This document shows positions 1-7,506 of a DNA stretch of 17,726 nucleotides, piece by piece. The position numbers were made by a program, and so were the translations under genes. Origin of the DNA: Oceanospirillaceae bacterium (GTDB taxonomy: Bacteria > Pseudomonadota > Gammaproteobacteria > Pseudomonadales > Balneatricaceae); NCBI GenBank assembly GCA_003497765.1, contig DNNY01000190.1, positions 1 through 17,726 of the forward strand, read 5' to 3'. A model generated the notes under the pieces. The model saw only the letters and a program-made list of their open reading frames with translations. It did no database searches and was not told where the DNA came from. Numbering within the stretch: position 1 is the stretch's first letter; every line of letters begins with the position of its first letter.

Positions 1-1787
1 GTTCGATAACGATCACTACCATCTTGCATGGTAGCATGGGTTTCTTTAACCACATCTGCTAAGGAATTACTGGTCACCACAAACTCACTGTAGGTTTGTT
101 CCACATAGGCCTGCAAATTCGCCATTGTATTTAGCACTTGTGGATCATTGAGGGCATCGGAAGTGCCCATATCAACCATAATGGCCACCGCCCCAGTCCC
201 CGACATATTGGCATCCACCACATCATAAGCCACCCTAAAGTCAGTGCCTTCACGATAGAGTTCAGCAAAATTAGAATCAATCTTGACCTGTGTGGCACCA
301 TATAAGCACAGCAAAAAAGTACCAATAAAGACCCCATTCACCAAATGTCGATGGCGTTGCACAAAGGCTGGAGTACGATCCAAAATGGGCTGCAACCAAT
401 GGCGTTTGGCTGCTTCTTCCTCAGCTTCACCCGCTTTCACCTTAATGCGTGGATGCCATAAATCCAATAATACCGGCAGTAACACCATGGTATAAATAAA
501 GGCCATTAGTACCCCCGCAGCAGAGGATAAGCCAAAGATAACAAACTGGGTCATGCCTGTAGCAGCGAGGGCTGACATACCCGCCATAGTCGTAATGGTG
601 GTTAATAAAATGGGTAGGCCTGTTTGCCCATAAGCAGCAGTCAAGGCTTCTTGGTGCCCCTGCCCCTTGCGCAAAAAGTACTGATAACTACTCATAACAT
701 GCACACAATCGGCCACACCAACAGCGACGATAAGCATTACCGTCAAACTAATTAATTGACTGGTATCAATACCCATCCATGAGACAGCACCCACCACATA
801 TAAGGCACTCAGACCAATAGCAACAAGAGGCCATAGCACCGCACTCACAGAATGGAATAAGCGCCATAGCAAGATAATAATAATGAGCACTGTACCTATG
901 GATAATACCGCAGCCATGATCATCGTATCCCAAGCCAAATCAACCATAGCCGCGCCACCAATAGGATAGAAATTAAACTGCCCTTGCATTTCAGGCGTAC
1001 TATATAAGCCTACTATGGGTTCCATAAAGCCCAGATAAAGAGACGAATCCATATCTTGAAACTTTACTTCCGTCACTTCAGCCGTTAAATCTAGCTCGGC
1101 AGTAAAATCATCAGCAAAACTATCTAAATCGTCGACCAGCAACAGATCATCAGAGCTTGCCTGTAAGTCATCGACAACGGGAACGGCACCAAAGTCTGTG
1201 GTAACCATAATGGCACCAAAACGAAAATCTTTGGAGAATAAAAATAGTGGCAAGTTATTTTGTGCCATAGCTTGGGCTTTTAGCGCCTCTCGTTCCGCTT
1301 CATTCATACTAAGCTGCTGGACTAAGCGCGGCGAACTGAGGGAGTCACCCGTATTTTTCTGGATACGAATATTGGTTAAAGACTGTACCCGTTTAATATG
1401 GGAGAGATGATCAATTTGCTCTTGGGTAAGACCCAGACTGATAATCGTTTGAGGGTCTAAGTCCTGCCAGTTTTCTAAGCGTTCTGTAAGTTTATCAATC
1501 AGGCGCAATGATTGATCAGAAAATACATCCCCATCTTTAGCTTCATAAACGATATAGAGACCATCGTCACTACCAAACTGACTGCGAAACTCATCTAATG
1601 ATTGTAAAACGGGATCATCTTCCTGAAACCAAGAGTCCATGGTCACGTCCATGGCAAAGCGGCTAAGACCCATGGCCATAAAGACACTAAGTATGGTTGC
1701 GCTAATTAATATTGGCCAACGGTAAGGTCGCAGGGCATTAGGCACCAGAGAAAAAAAGTGGCTTATACTGGTTAATACTGATGTCAT
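1..1787 (-). CDS. RND superfamily exporter (MMPL/HAE3-like), partial: C-terminal part beyond the window
   Basis: The reading frame is open from an ATG at 1787 to the left edge, giving about 595 residues without a stop. An AAGGAG-like ribosome site lies 6-7 nt before the ATG. Seen: one N-terminal membrane segment (about 24-43), a long acidic extracytoplasmic loop (about 45-285), then a block of five hydrophobic segments (about 287-435), a cytoplasmic linker, a seventh segment (about 478-497), and the start of a second loop. The fourth segment carries GVADCVHVM, with Asp360 in the place of the proton-relay acid of RND proteins. This half-repeat layout is that of MMPL/HAE3 exporters, usually about 750-900 residues, so roughly a quarter to a third is missing. 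Such proteins move lipids, hopanoids or other hydrophobic compounds using the proton gradient. The substrate cannot be told from sequence. It follows dsbC by 78 nt on the same strand and may be co-transcribed. Confidence 0.85.
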   Translation of the reverse strand, partial: MTSVLTSISHFFSLVPNALRPYRWPILISATILSVFMAMGLSRFAMDVTMDSWFQEDDPVLQSLDEFRSQFGSDDGLYIVYEAKDGDVFSDQSLRLIDKLTERLENWQDLDPQTIISLGLTQEQIDHLSHIKRVQSLTNIRIQKNTGDSLSSPRLVQQLSMNEAEREALKAQAMAQNNLPLFLFSKDFRFGAIMVTTDFGAVPVVDDLQASSDDLLLVDDLDSFADDFTAELDLTAEVTEVKFQDMDSSLYLGFMEPIVGLYSTPEMQGQFNFYPIGGAAMVDLAWDTMIMAAVLSIGTVLIIIILLWRLFHSVSAVLWPLVAIGLSALYVVGAVSWMGIDTSQLISLTVMLIVAVGVADCVHVMSSYQYFLRKGQGHQEALTAAYGQTGLPILLTTITTMAGMSALAATGMTQFVIFGLSSAAGVLMAFIYTMVLLPVLLDLWHPRIKVKAGEAEEEAAKRHWLQPILDRTPAFVQRHRHLVNGVFIGTFLLCLYGATQVKIDSNFAELYREGTDFRVAYDVVDANMSGTGAVAIMVDMGTSDALNDPQVLNTMANLQAYVEQTYSEFVVTSNSLADVVKETHATMQDGSDRYR

Positions 1788-1865
1788 TTGGCACTCCTTG
1801 CTCGGCCAACACAATACCGCCTTTGCAGCACGCTCATTTATACCTTTATTAGAGGCAGATTAAAC

Positions 1866-2609
1866 TTAATTTATACCCAAACGTCGCGCTAATTCATCCG
1901 CTGGCAAATACCCAGGCCATAATTCACCTGTTTCTAAGATCATGGCAGGGGTGCCTGTTAACGCTAAAGTCTGGCTTAATGCAAAATGATCAGCTACCGG
2001 GTTATCACAAGCAGTTGGGGATGCCAATGGCGGCATACCAGCTTGGGCTCGCTGTTTGGCTTTAGTTAGAAAGTCATTGGGGTCTTCAGCACACCAAGCA
2101 TCAACCATCACTTGGTATGACGATGAGCCAATACCCGCCCGGGGGAAGGCCAAATAGCGGACTTCAATACCTAAGGCATTGATTTGGGCGATTTCTGAAT
2201 GTAATTTCTGACAGTAATAGCAATCAACATCAGTGAACACAGTGATGCTAGCCTTGGTTTCACCTAGGGCATTAAATACCCATGCCTTGTCAGCAATGGG
2301 GCTTTGCATAATCTCCTTGCGTGACTGTTGCTGATCGACTTCCGTAAGATTTAAAAAACCTTCCTCAATAGTATTTTGATAAAGATTACCCGCCAAAAAA
2401 TAGTTACCATCAGCGCTCATATAGATGGTTTCACCGGTATTAATAACGACCTTTAAAATACCAATCATAGGGGTTTCAGCCACTATAATAATCTGCAAAT
2501 CAGGATTAAGACGCGCCACACTGGCATGCAAATCAGCGTAGTCATCTGCCCAGCTATTCATACTTAAAGCAGATAAACAAAAGAAACAAAATAAACGCTT
2601 AATAAACAT
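1866..2609 (-). CDS. dsbC: Periplasmic disulfide isomerase DsbC (thioredoxin fold, CYYC active site)
   Basis: DsbC reshuffles wrong disulfide bonds in the periplasm as a V-shaped dimer kept reduced by DsbD. The 247-residue product has a signal peptide (residues 1-21, cleavage likely after SWA), an N-terminal dimerisation domain (about 22-80), a linker helix, and a thioredoxin domain (about 110-247). Active-site cysteines are Cys130 and Cys133 in DCYYCQKLH. The cis-proline loop is GTP (Pro221). Cys173 (WCAED) and Cys201 (ACDNP) match the second, structural cysteine pair of E. coli DsbC. The motif is odd: typical DsbC has CGYC, DsbG has CPYC; here the second position is Tyr. Context favours DsbC: it starts 5 nt after xerD, the same xerD-dsbC order as in enterics, although recJ does not follow. 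Its ribosome site (GAGG) lies inside the last xerD codons, suggesting coupled translation. Confidence 0.93.
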   Translation of the reverse strand: MFIKRLFCFFCLSALSMNSWADDYADLHASVARLNPDLQIIIVAETPMIGILKVVINTGETIYMSADGNYFLAGNLYQNTIEEGFLNLTEVDQQQSRKEIMQSPIADKAWVFNALGETKASITVFTDVDCYYCQKLHSEIAQINALGIEVRYLAFPRAGIGSSSYQVMVDAWCAEDPNDFLTKAKQRAQAGMPPLASPTACDNPVADHFALSQTLALTGTPAMILETGELWPGYLPADELARRLGIN

Positions 2610-2614
2610 AATTG

Positions 2615-3511
2615 TTAACCTCGAGGGTGATGTTGTTGATGCAGCGCCTGTAAGCGATGGTTGGCTACATGAGTATATATTTGTGTAGTGGATAAATCAC
2701 TATGACCCAGCAACATTTGGATCACTCGTAAATCAGCACCATGGTTTAATAAATGGGTAGCAAAGGCGTGGCGTACCACATGGGGAGACAATGGCTTTGT
2801 AATACCCGCCGTCTGAGCATGCAGCTTAATACGATGCCAAAATGTCTGCCGCGTCATCTGGGTTCCCCTCTGGCTTGGAAATAGCACACTTTTCACGCTA
2901 TTTCCTAACAGTTCCAAGCGGGCGGTTTTTAAATAACGCTCAAGCCAATCCTGCGCTGCCTGTCCCATAGGCACTAAGCGCTCTTTGGAACCCTTACCCA
3001 TCACTTGTACTAAGCCAAGACTTAGTTTGACCTGACTGGTTTCCAAACCCACAAGCTCACTCACCCTTAATCCACTCGCATAAAGCAGTTCTAACATAGC
3101 CCGATCACGTAAGCCTAATGCCGTCTGAGTATCTGGCGCTCCTAATAAAGCTTCTACTTCTGCTTCTGTTAAGGACTTCGGCAAGGGCCGGCCCAACTTA
3201 GGCGCTTGTATCAGCGCCGTTGGATCAACTGCTAGGCCTTGATCCCTAACTTGGGTACGAAAATAGCCCTTTAAACAAGATAAATGCCGGGCCACGCTAG
3301 CTGGTTTAGCCCCCGAAGTGGTGAGGTCGGCAAGGTAGCCCAAAACATCCATATCCCGAGCTTCAACCAAACGCCGGCCTTGTGGTTGTAACCATTTATT
3401 AAACCGCGTCAGATCTCGACCGTAGTTTTCTAAAGTGTTATCACTTAACCCCTTAGCTAACCATAGAGACTGCAAGTAGTCCTGAATTTCGGGAATGAAA
3501 TTGGTTTTCAT
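2615..3511 (-). CDS. xerD: Site-specific tyrosine recombinase XerD
   Basis: XerD works with XerC and FtsK at dif to resolve chromosome dimers at division. The product is 298 residues, the usual length. An N-terminal SAM-like core-binding domain spans about 1-100 and the catalytic domain about 110-290. All catalytic residues are visible: Arg149 (ASGLRVSEL), Lys173 (MGKGSKER), His244 and Arg247 (HVVRHAFATH), His270 (LLGHSDLS) and nucleophile Tyr279 (QIYTHV). The C-terminal tail, LHQQHHPRG, is the XerD type and separates it from XerC. The start has only a weak ribosome site. It is the first gene of an apparent xerD-dsbC unit and lies just after the terminator of the hfl unit. Nothing suggests it is an integron or phage integrase: there are no attachment sites or cargo genes next to it. 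Confidence 0.96.
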   Translation of the reverse strand: MKTNFIPEIQDYLQSLWLAKGLSDNTLENYGRDLTRFNKWLQPQGRRLVEARDMDVLGYLADLTTSGAKPASVARHLSCLKGYFRTQVRDQGLAVDPTALIQAPKLGRPLPKSLTEAEVEALLGAPDTQTALGLRDRAMLELLYASGLRVSELVGLETSQVKLSLGLVQVMGKGSKERLVPMGQAAQDWLERYLKTARLELLGNSVKSVLFPSQRGTQMTRQTFWHRIKLHAQTAGITKPLSPHVVRHAFATHLLNHGADLRVIQMLLGHSDLSTTQIYTHVANHRLQALHQQHHPRG

Positions 3512-3555
3512 GCTTTAATAATAGCCTATTTTCACTGGCTTTATGGCCAGCCCAC

Positions 3556-3607
3556 AAAAAAAGGGACAGGTGCTTTTGGCAATTACTGGCCAAAAAAACC
3601 GGTCCCC
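3556..3607 (-). terminator. Strong intrinsic terminator after hflC
   Basis: Read on the minus strand, arms at 3606-3589 and 3580-3563 form an 18-position stem with 15 Watson-Crick pairs, one G-U pair and two mismatches. The base is GGGAC/GTCCC, the loop is 8 nt, and seven Ts (3562-3556) follow directly. This is the classic rho-independent layout and points only in the minus direction; on the plus strand no T run follows. It begins 55 nt after the hflC stop, so it probably ends the long tsaE-to-hflC unit and separates it from xerD. A hairpin of this GGGAC...GTCCC type could alternatively be a REP-like repeat unit; copies elsewhere in the genome would decide. Confidence 0.75.
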
Positions 3608-3661
3608 ATATTTAGCGTTTTTTCCTAGCCCTTATTATCGAGCGAGAAATCACTTATTGAG

Positions 3662-4534
3662 TTACTTTGCCTGTGACTGACCAAGATACTTAAAGAACTC
3701 ACTATCAGGCTCAACCAGCATAATATCGCCACCATTACCAAAGGTTTTACGGTAGGCATCTAAACTACGATAAAAGCTATAGAACTCAGGATCTTCGTTA
3801 TATGACTCGGCATAGGTAGCTGCAGCTACGGCATCACCATCACCGCGAATGAGTTCAGCCTCACGATAAGCGTTGGCCATAATAACCGTACGTTGGCGAT
3901 CAGCATCGGCACGAATACCTTCTGCTTTCTCTTTACCCTCTGAACGTAATTCACGTGCTTCACGCTCCCGCTCAGTGCGCATACGATCATATACTGATTG
4001 ACTTACTTCCTGTGGCAGGTCAATGCGTTTAACCCGCACATCGACCACTTCAATACCCATATCGGCAATCACCACCATATTCAGTTCTTCACGTAACTCA
4101 TTCATCAACTCGTCACGTTCACCAGATACTACCTCGGTCAAGGTTCGCTCACCAAACTGGTTACGAAGGCCGGTATCCACACGGGATGCCAAAAGCTTGG
4201 CTGCGGTATTTTCGATACCAGAGGTTGCCGTATAGTAATCTGCAACGTTTTTAATACGCCATTTCACAAAAGAATCAACAATAAGACCCTTCTTTTCCAT
4301 GGTTAGATAACGCTGGGGGCGGGCATCAAGAGTTAGCACTCGTGCATCAAACTTGCGCACAGTGTTGACAAAAGGAATCTTAAAATGCAAACCCGGTTTA
4401 ATATCAAACTGCACTACTTCACCAAAACGTAGCATAATCGCACGTTCTGTTTCCTTGACTACAAAGATAGAGGAAGAAGCAATTAGCAGGGCAACAAATA
4501 AGCCTACTAGGCTAAGTAAAGTACGAGATGTCAT
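3662..4534 (-). CDS. hflC: FtsH protease modulator HflC (SPFH domain)
   Basis: HflC pairs with HflK to form a large membrane-anchored cage facing the periplasm that surrounds the FtsH protease and modulates which membrane proteins it degrades. The 290-residue product has one N-terminal membrane segment (about 6-26), then an SPFH/band 7 domain opening with KETERAIMLRFGEV (about 27-190), a charged Arg/Glu-rich coiled coil (about 185-220) and an Ala/Tyr-rich C-terminal region (YSFYRSLDAYRKTF). Length is typical of the family. The ATG lies one base after the hflK stop, so translation is almost certainly coupled, as expected for two subunits of one complex. It is the last gene of the long unit, followed by a strong terminator. 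Confidence 0.95.
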   Translation of the reverse strand: MTSRTLLSLVGLFVALLIASSSIFVVKETERAIMLRFGEVVQFDIKPGLHFKIPFVNTVRKFDARVLTLDARPQRYLTMEKKGLIVDSFVKWRIKNVADYYTATSGIENTAAKLLASRVDTGLRNQFGERTLTEVVSGERDELMNELREELNMVVIADMGIEVVDVRVKRIDLPQEVSQSVYDRMRTEREREARELRSEGKEKAEGIRADADRQRTVIMANAYREAELIRGDGDAVAAATYAESYNEDPEFYSFYRSLDAYRKTFGNGGDIMLVEPDSEFFKYLGQSQAK

Positions 4535-4535
4535 G

Positions 4536-5720
4536 TTAACGGCTCTCCCTAGTGCTAATACGCGTATTCGTGCGGGTGCCTAGCTCTTGGATAACCTGAT
4601 TGGTTATTTGGTCTATGTCCGCACTCGTTGCTGAACCGCCACCAAAGCTATTGGTGCCGCGCTTGGCACTGCTCATAATTTGATCAAGTGGTAATACCAT
4701 CATATTGTTACCACCATCGACATCTACCAACACCTTATTGCTGTTTGACAGCACATCTTCCATAGCCACTAGATACAAACGCTCACGGGTTACTTCTGGG
4801 GCTTTTTGGTATTCGGCTAGTAATTTACTGAAACGAGTCGCTTCACCCTCTGCCCTAGCCACCACTTCTTCCCGGTAGGCGCTAGCTTCTTCAATCATAC
4901 GCTGCGCTTTACCACGGGCTTCAGGCACTATACCGTTGGCATAAGTTTGGGCTTCGTTCTTCACCCGCTGCTCATCTTCACGAGCCTTGATAACATCATC
5001 AAAAGCATCTTGTACTTGTGATGGTGCACTGGTGTTTTCGATGTTGACCTTGCTAACTTCTAGGCCAGTTTGATAACTATCTAGATAGTCTTGTAAACGC
5101 GCTTGCACCTGATCGGCTAATATTGCACGCCCCTCAGTTAGCACATCATCCATCTTCGAGCTACCTACCACATGTCGTAGGGCAGATTCAGTGGCCTGCG
5201 CCAAACTATCTTCAGGCGATCTTACTTCTAGCTGAAAATCTTTTGGGTTAGAAACCACATACTGCACAGACAAGCCAACTTCAACGATATTCTCGTCTTT
5301 GGTCAGCATCAGTGAAACATGGTCATGGTTACGTACCGCCGTTACATTTACTTTGGTTACGTCATCCACTAAAGGCGGATTCCACTGCAGGCCAGGCTCA
5401 ACTGTTTCCAAAAATTTACCTAAGCGCAATACCACTGCACGTTCTTGTTGATCGACGGTATAGAAGCCCATACCAGACCAAACTACAGCAACTACTGCGA
5501 GGATGACCAGGACTAGCTTGCCACTCGGTGCTGGAGCAGTTGGCTCTTGGCCACCGCTATTGCGTTTGCCACCACTGCCACCAAACAGGCCATTAACTTT
5601 ATCTACTAACTTACCCAAGGCTTCATCTAAATCAGGTGGCCCCTGATTTGACCCACCTGAGCCACGATTTCCCCAAGGATCTTGATCCTTGCCGTTATTA
5701 CCCGGTTCATTCCAGGCCAT
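4536..5720 (-). CDS. hflK: FtsH protease modulator HflK (SPFH domain)
   Basis: HflK is the partner of HflC in the FtsH-modulating membrane complex. The 394-residue product has a cytoplasmic Gly/Asn/Pro-rich N-terminus (MAWNEPGNNGKDQDPWG and following, about 1-65), a single membrane segment (about 68-86), an SPFH/band 7 domain (about 87-255, opening VDQQERAVVLRLGK), a long coiled coil rich in Glu, Arg and Ala (about 255-320), and a low-complexity Gly/Ser/Thr tail. The Gly-rich start is characteristic of HflK and separates it from HflC. An AAAGGAG ribosome site stands about 7 nt before the ATG. It starts 30 nt after the hflX stop and ends one base before hflC. The Gly-rich N-terminus is shorter than in some relatives but otherwise normal. 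Confidence 0.95.
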   Translation of the reverse strand: MAWNEPGNNGKDQDPWGNRGSGGSNQGPPDLDEALGKLVDKVNGLFGGSGGKRNSGGQEPTAPAPSGKLVLVILAVVAVVWSGMGFYTVDQQERAVVLRLGKFLETVEPGLQWNPPLVDDVTKVNVTAVRNHDHVSLMLTKDENIVEVGLSVQYVVSNPKDFQLEVRSPEDSLAQATESALRHVVGSSKMDDVLTEGRAILADQVQARLQDYLDSYQTGLEVSKVNIENTSAPSQVQDAFDDVIKAREDEQRVKNEAQTYANGIVPEARGKAQRMIEEASAYREEVVARAEGEATRFSKLLAEYQKAPEVTRERLYLVAMEDVLSNSNKVLVDVDGGNNMMVLPLDQIMSSAKRGTNSFGGGSATSADIDQITNQVIQELGTRTNTRISTRESR

Positions 5721-5750
5721 AGTCGTCTCCTTTAGAGGCTAACAATTAAT

Positions 5751-7061
5751 CTAGTGTTCCCAAGGCTGTTTGGGTTTGCCCACAAACGGCTCAGGGTCCA
5801 TACCAAGTCGGTTAAGTATTTGTAAAAACTCTTTCTTTGGCAAACGGATATCCAATACCATATTGCCAACATCATCAATATTCTCTTGCTGCACCGCATT
5901 ATGCGAATACATTTGTGCCCGCATTTGCCCTTGACCAGGTTGCAGAGTTAGTTGGCCGGTGTACATATCATCACCTAACAACTCCTGAATGGCCTGCAAC
6001 AATAGCTCACTACCTTCCCCCGTGAGAGCCGATAGCCAAACTCTCTCAGGTTTACCTTGGGCATTATAATCAATGCGTGGCGGCGTATCAGACAACATGT
6101 CTATTTTGTTGTAAACCAACAATGTTGGCAATCCTATGGCATCAATTTCCTGCAAGACACCATTTACTTCAACAATATTGTCGTCTCGCATTTCATCACT
6201 GGCATCTACCACGTGCAACAACATCGATGCTTCCGCTGTTTCCTGTAGAGTGGCCCGAAAGGCATCTACTAGTTTATGGGGCAGATGGCGGATAAAACCA
6301 ACTGTATCAACCAATATAGTGGGGCCCACATCAGCAATTTCAAGACGTCTGAAGGTTGGATCCAAAGTAGCGAATAATTGATCCGCAGCATAAACGTCAG
6401 CAACGGTAATGCGATTAAACAAACTGGACTTACCGGCGTTAGTATATCCCACTAAGGATAGAGTGGGCACCTCGGCCCGACGCCGCGAACGTCGCCCTTG
6501 CTCACGCTGCTTACGAACCTTTTGTAAACGCTTAAGAATGGAGGTAATTCGCGCTCGCAATAAACGCCGGTCGGTCTCTAATTGCGTTTCGCCCGGGCCA
6601 CGTAGACCAATACCACCTTTTTGACGTTCCAAGTGAGTCCAACCACGCACTAGGCGGGTAGACATATGTTCTAACTGTGCTAACTCAACTTGCAACTTAC
6701 CTTCGTGAGTCCGTGCACGCTGAGCAAAAATATCAAGAATTAACCCCGTACGGTCAAGTACTCGACATTGGAATTCCTTTTCAAGATTGCGTTCTTGGCC
6801 AGGGCTAAGTGTGTGATTAAATATCACAATCTCCGCCTTATGTTCACTAACGGCGTGGCTTATTTCCGCCACTTTGCCCGAACCAACATAGGTTTTTGGG
6901 TGGGGATGGGAACGTGCACCACCAATCATTACAATCGGGTCAGCACCAGCCGAGAGAACCAATTCCTTTAATTCGTTGGCATCCTCACATTCACCCTCCT
7001 GTCCCATTTCCATGTGAACCAGGATGGCGCGTTCGCCGCCGTCATGACGTTCAAAAAACAA
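5751..7061 (-). CDS. hflX: Ribosome-splitting GTPase HflX (probable TTG start)
   Basis: HflX binds the E site of stalled 70S ribosomes and splits them, notably under heat stress. Seen in order (436-residue form): N-terminal HflX domain (about 1-115, with HPHPKTYVGSGK), an Arg-rich helical linker (about 165-197), then the G domain: G1 GYTNAGKS (205-212), G3 DTVG (252-255), G4 NKID (318-321). The motif GGIGLRGPGETQLETDRR (149-166) is diagnostic. Start choice: the open frame reaches a GTG at 7088, but that codon sits inside a perfect 8-bp hairpin and encodes residues unlike the family. The TTG at 7061 gives LFFERHDGGERAILVH, matching the usual HflX N-terminus (Pseudomonas MFFERH type, from memory). 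The ribosome site is weak (TGGG about 10 nt upstream), so low translation is likely. Confidence 0.92.
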   Translation of the reverse strand: MFFERHDGGERAILVHMEMGQEGECEDANELKELVLSAGADPIVMIGGARSHPHPKTYVGSGKVAEISHAVSEHKAEIVIFNHTLSPGQERNLEKEFQCRVLDRTGLILDIFAQRARTHEGKLQVELAQLEHMSTRLVRGWTHLERQKGGIGLRGPGETQLETDRRLLRARITSILKRLQKVRKQREQGRRSRRRAEVPTLSLVGYTNAGKSSLFNRITVADVYAADQLFATLDPTFRRLEIADVGPTILVDTVGFIRHLPHKLVDAFRATLQETAEASMLLHVVDASDEMRDDNIVEVNGVLQEIDAIGLPTLLVYNKIDMLSDTPPRIDYNAQGKPERVWLSALTGEGSELLLQAIQELLGDDMYTGQLTLQPGQGQMRAQMYSHNAVQQENIDDVGNMVLDIRLPKKEFLQILNRLGMDPEPFVGKPKQPWEH

Positions 7062-7081
7062 TAGTTTAACCCAAATGCAAT

Positions 7082-7101
7082 CGAGCACCGAAAGGTGCTC
7101 G
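7082..7101. other. Perfect hairpin between hfq and hflX
   Basis: CGAGCACC (7082-7089) and GGTGCTCG (7094-7101) form a perfect 8-bp stem with a four-base loop. It lies about 60 nt after the hfq stop and 20 nt before the probable hflX TTG. On the plus strand it is followed by TTTTATT, like a terminator pointing against the genes; on the minus strand, the direction of transcription, no T run follows. In the mRNA it could slow or pause polymerase, protect the 3' end of a shorter hfq transcript, or hide the weak hflX ribosome site. Its role is inferred only. Confidence 0.5.
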
Positions 7102-7161
7102 TTTTATTACAAAAGCACCCATAAAATGATGCTTATTGCGGCGTCTATACACTGAAAAAAA

Positions 7162-7395
7162 TTAACTCTCTTCTTCTTCGGTCGGCACCTTGACTGGGCG
7201 AGCGGGAACCACCGTCGAGATAGCATGTTTGTAAACCATTTGAGAAACGGTATTCTTTAATAAAATAACGAACTGGTCAAAAGACTCGATCTGACCTTGC
7301 AGCTTAATACCATTTACCAAAAAAATGGAAACAGGCACTCTTTCCTTGCGCAGAACATTCAGATAAGGGTCTTGTAGGCTTTGCCCTTTTGACAT
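7162..7395 (-). CDS. hfq: RNA chaperone Hfq
   Basis: Hfq is a hexameric Sm-like ring that pairs small RNAs with mRNAs. The ATG at 7395 is chosen because it gives the canonical [13 protein letters not shown] start and has an AAGGAG site 6 nt upstream; an extra 17 codons upstream in the same frame are unlike Hfq. The 77-residue product shows Sm1 (about 8-45) and Sm2 ending YKHAIS (55-60). RNA-contact residues of the proximal face are present: Gln8, Phe42, Lys56, His57. Distal-face residues such as Tyr25 are replaced in the visible stretch by Phe25 ([13 protein letters not shown]), a known natural choice. The acidic C-terminal tail (TEEEES) is short compared with the roughly 100-residue E. coli protein, and like that of Pseudomonas. 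It follows miaA after 111 nt of structured leader. Confidence 0.96.
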   Translation of the reverse strand: MSKGQSLQDPYLNVLRKERVPVSIFLVNGIKLQGQIESFDQFVILLKNTVSQMVYKHAISTVVPARPVKVPTEEEES

Positions 7396-7445
7396 ATTAA
7401 CTCCTTTAAATATAAATTTTACACCTATGGAAAGTGCACACAGCA

Positions 7446-7465
7446 TGTAACAAAAAACTGTTACA
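7446..7465. promoter_or_regulatory. Inverted repeat in the hfq leader
   Basis: TGTAACA (7446-7452) and TGTTACA (7459-7465) form a perfect 7-bp inverted repeat with a 6-nt spacer, 51-70 nt upstream of the hfq ATG. In the minus-strand transcript the loop would be GUUUUU, a U-rich single strand of the sort that the Hfq proximal face binds. It could equally be a DNA operator. Only the repeat is observed; autoregulation is an inference from the known self-repression of hfq in E. coli. Confidence 0.35.
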
Positions 7466-7477
7466 GCGAAAATTAAC

Positions 7478-7500
7478 AGATTAAGCTTAGTCGTTAATCT
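7478..7500 (-). other. Inverted repeat directly after miaA
   Basis: AGATTAA (7478-7484) and TTAATCT (7494-7500) form a perfect 7-bp, AT-rich inverted repeat with a 9-nt loop, starting 6 nt after the miaA stop. No T run follows on the minus strand, so it is a poor terminator. It may stabilise the 3' end of the upstream message or partly attenuate read-through into hfq. Confidence 0.3.
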
Positions 7501-7506
7501 TCGTCT

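Noticed and set aside
131-1410. Short open frames at 131-337 (-), 283-495 (+) and 1198-1410 (+)
   Set aside because: They lie inside the continuous RND exporter frame, lack ribosome sites, and their products have no recognisable character. They are frame shadows.
2615-3511. Integrase of a mobile element or integron
   Set aside because: The XerD C-terminal tail, length, catalytic numbering and dsbC neighbour are all chromosomal XerD. No attachment-site repeats or cargo genes are seen.
7396-7446. A 17-codon N-terminal extension of Hfq
   Set aside because: The inner ATG has an AAGGAG site and the conserved MSKGQ start; the extension overlaps the leader inverted repeat.
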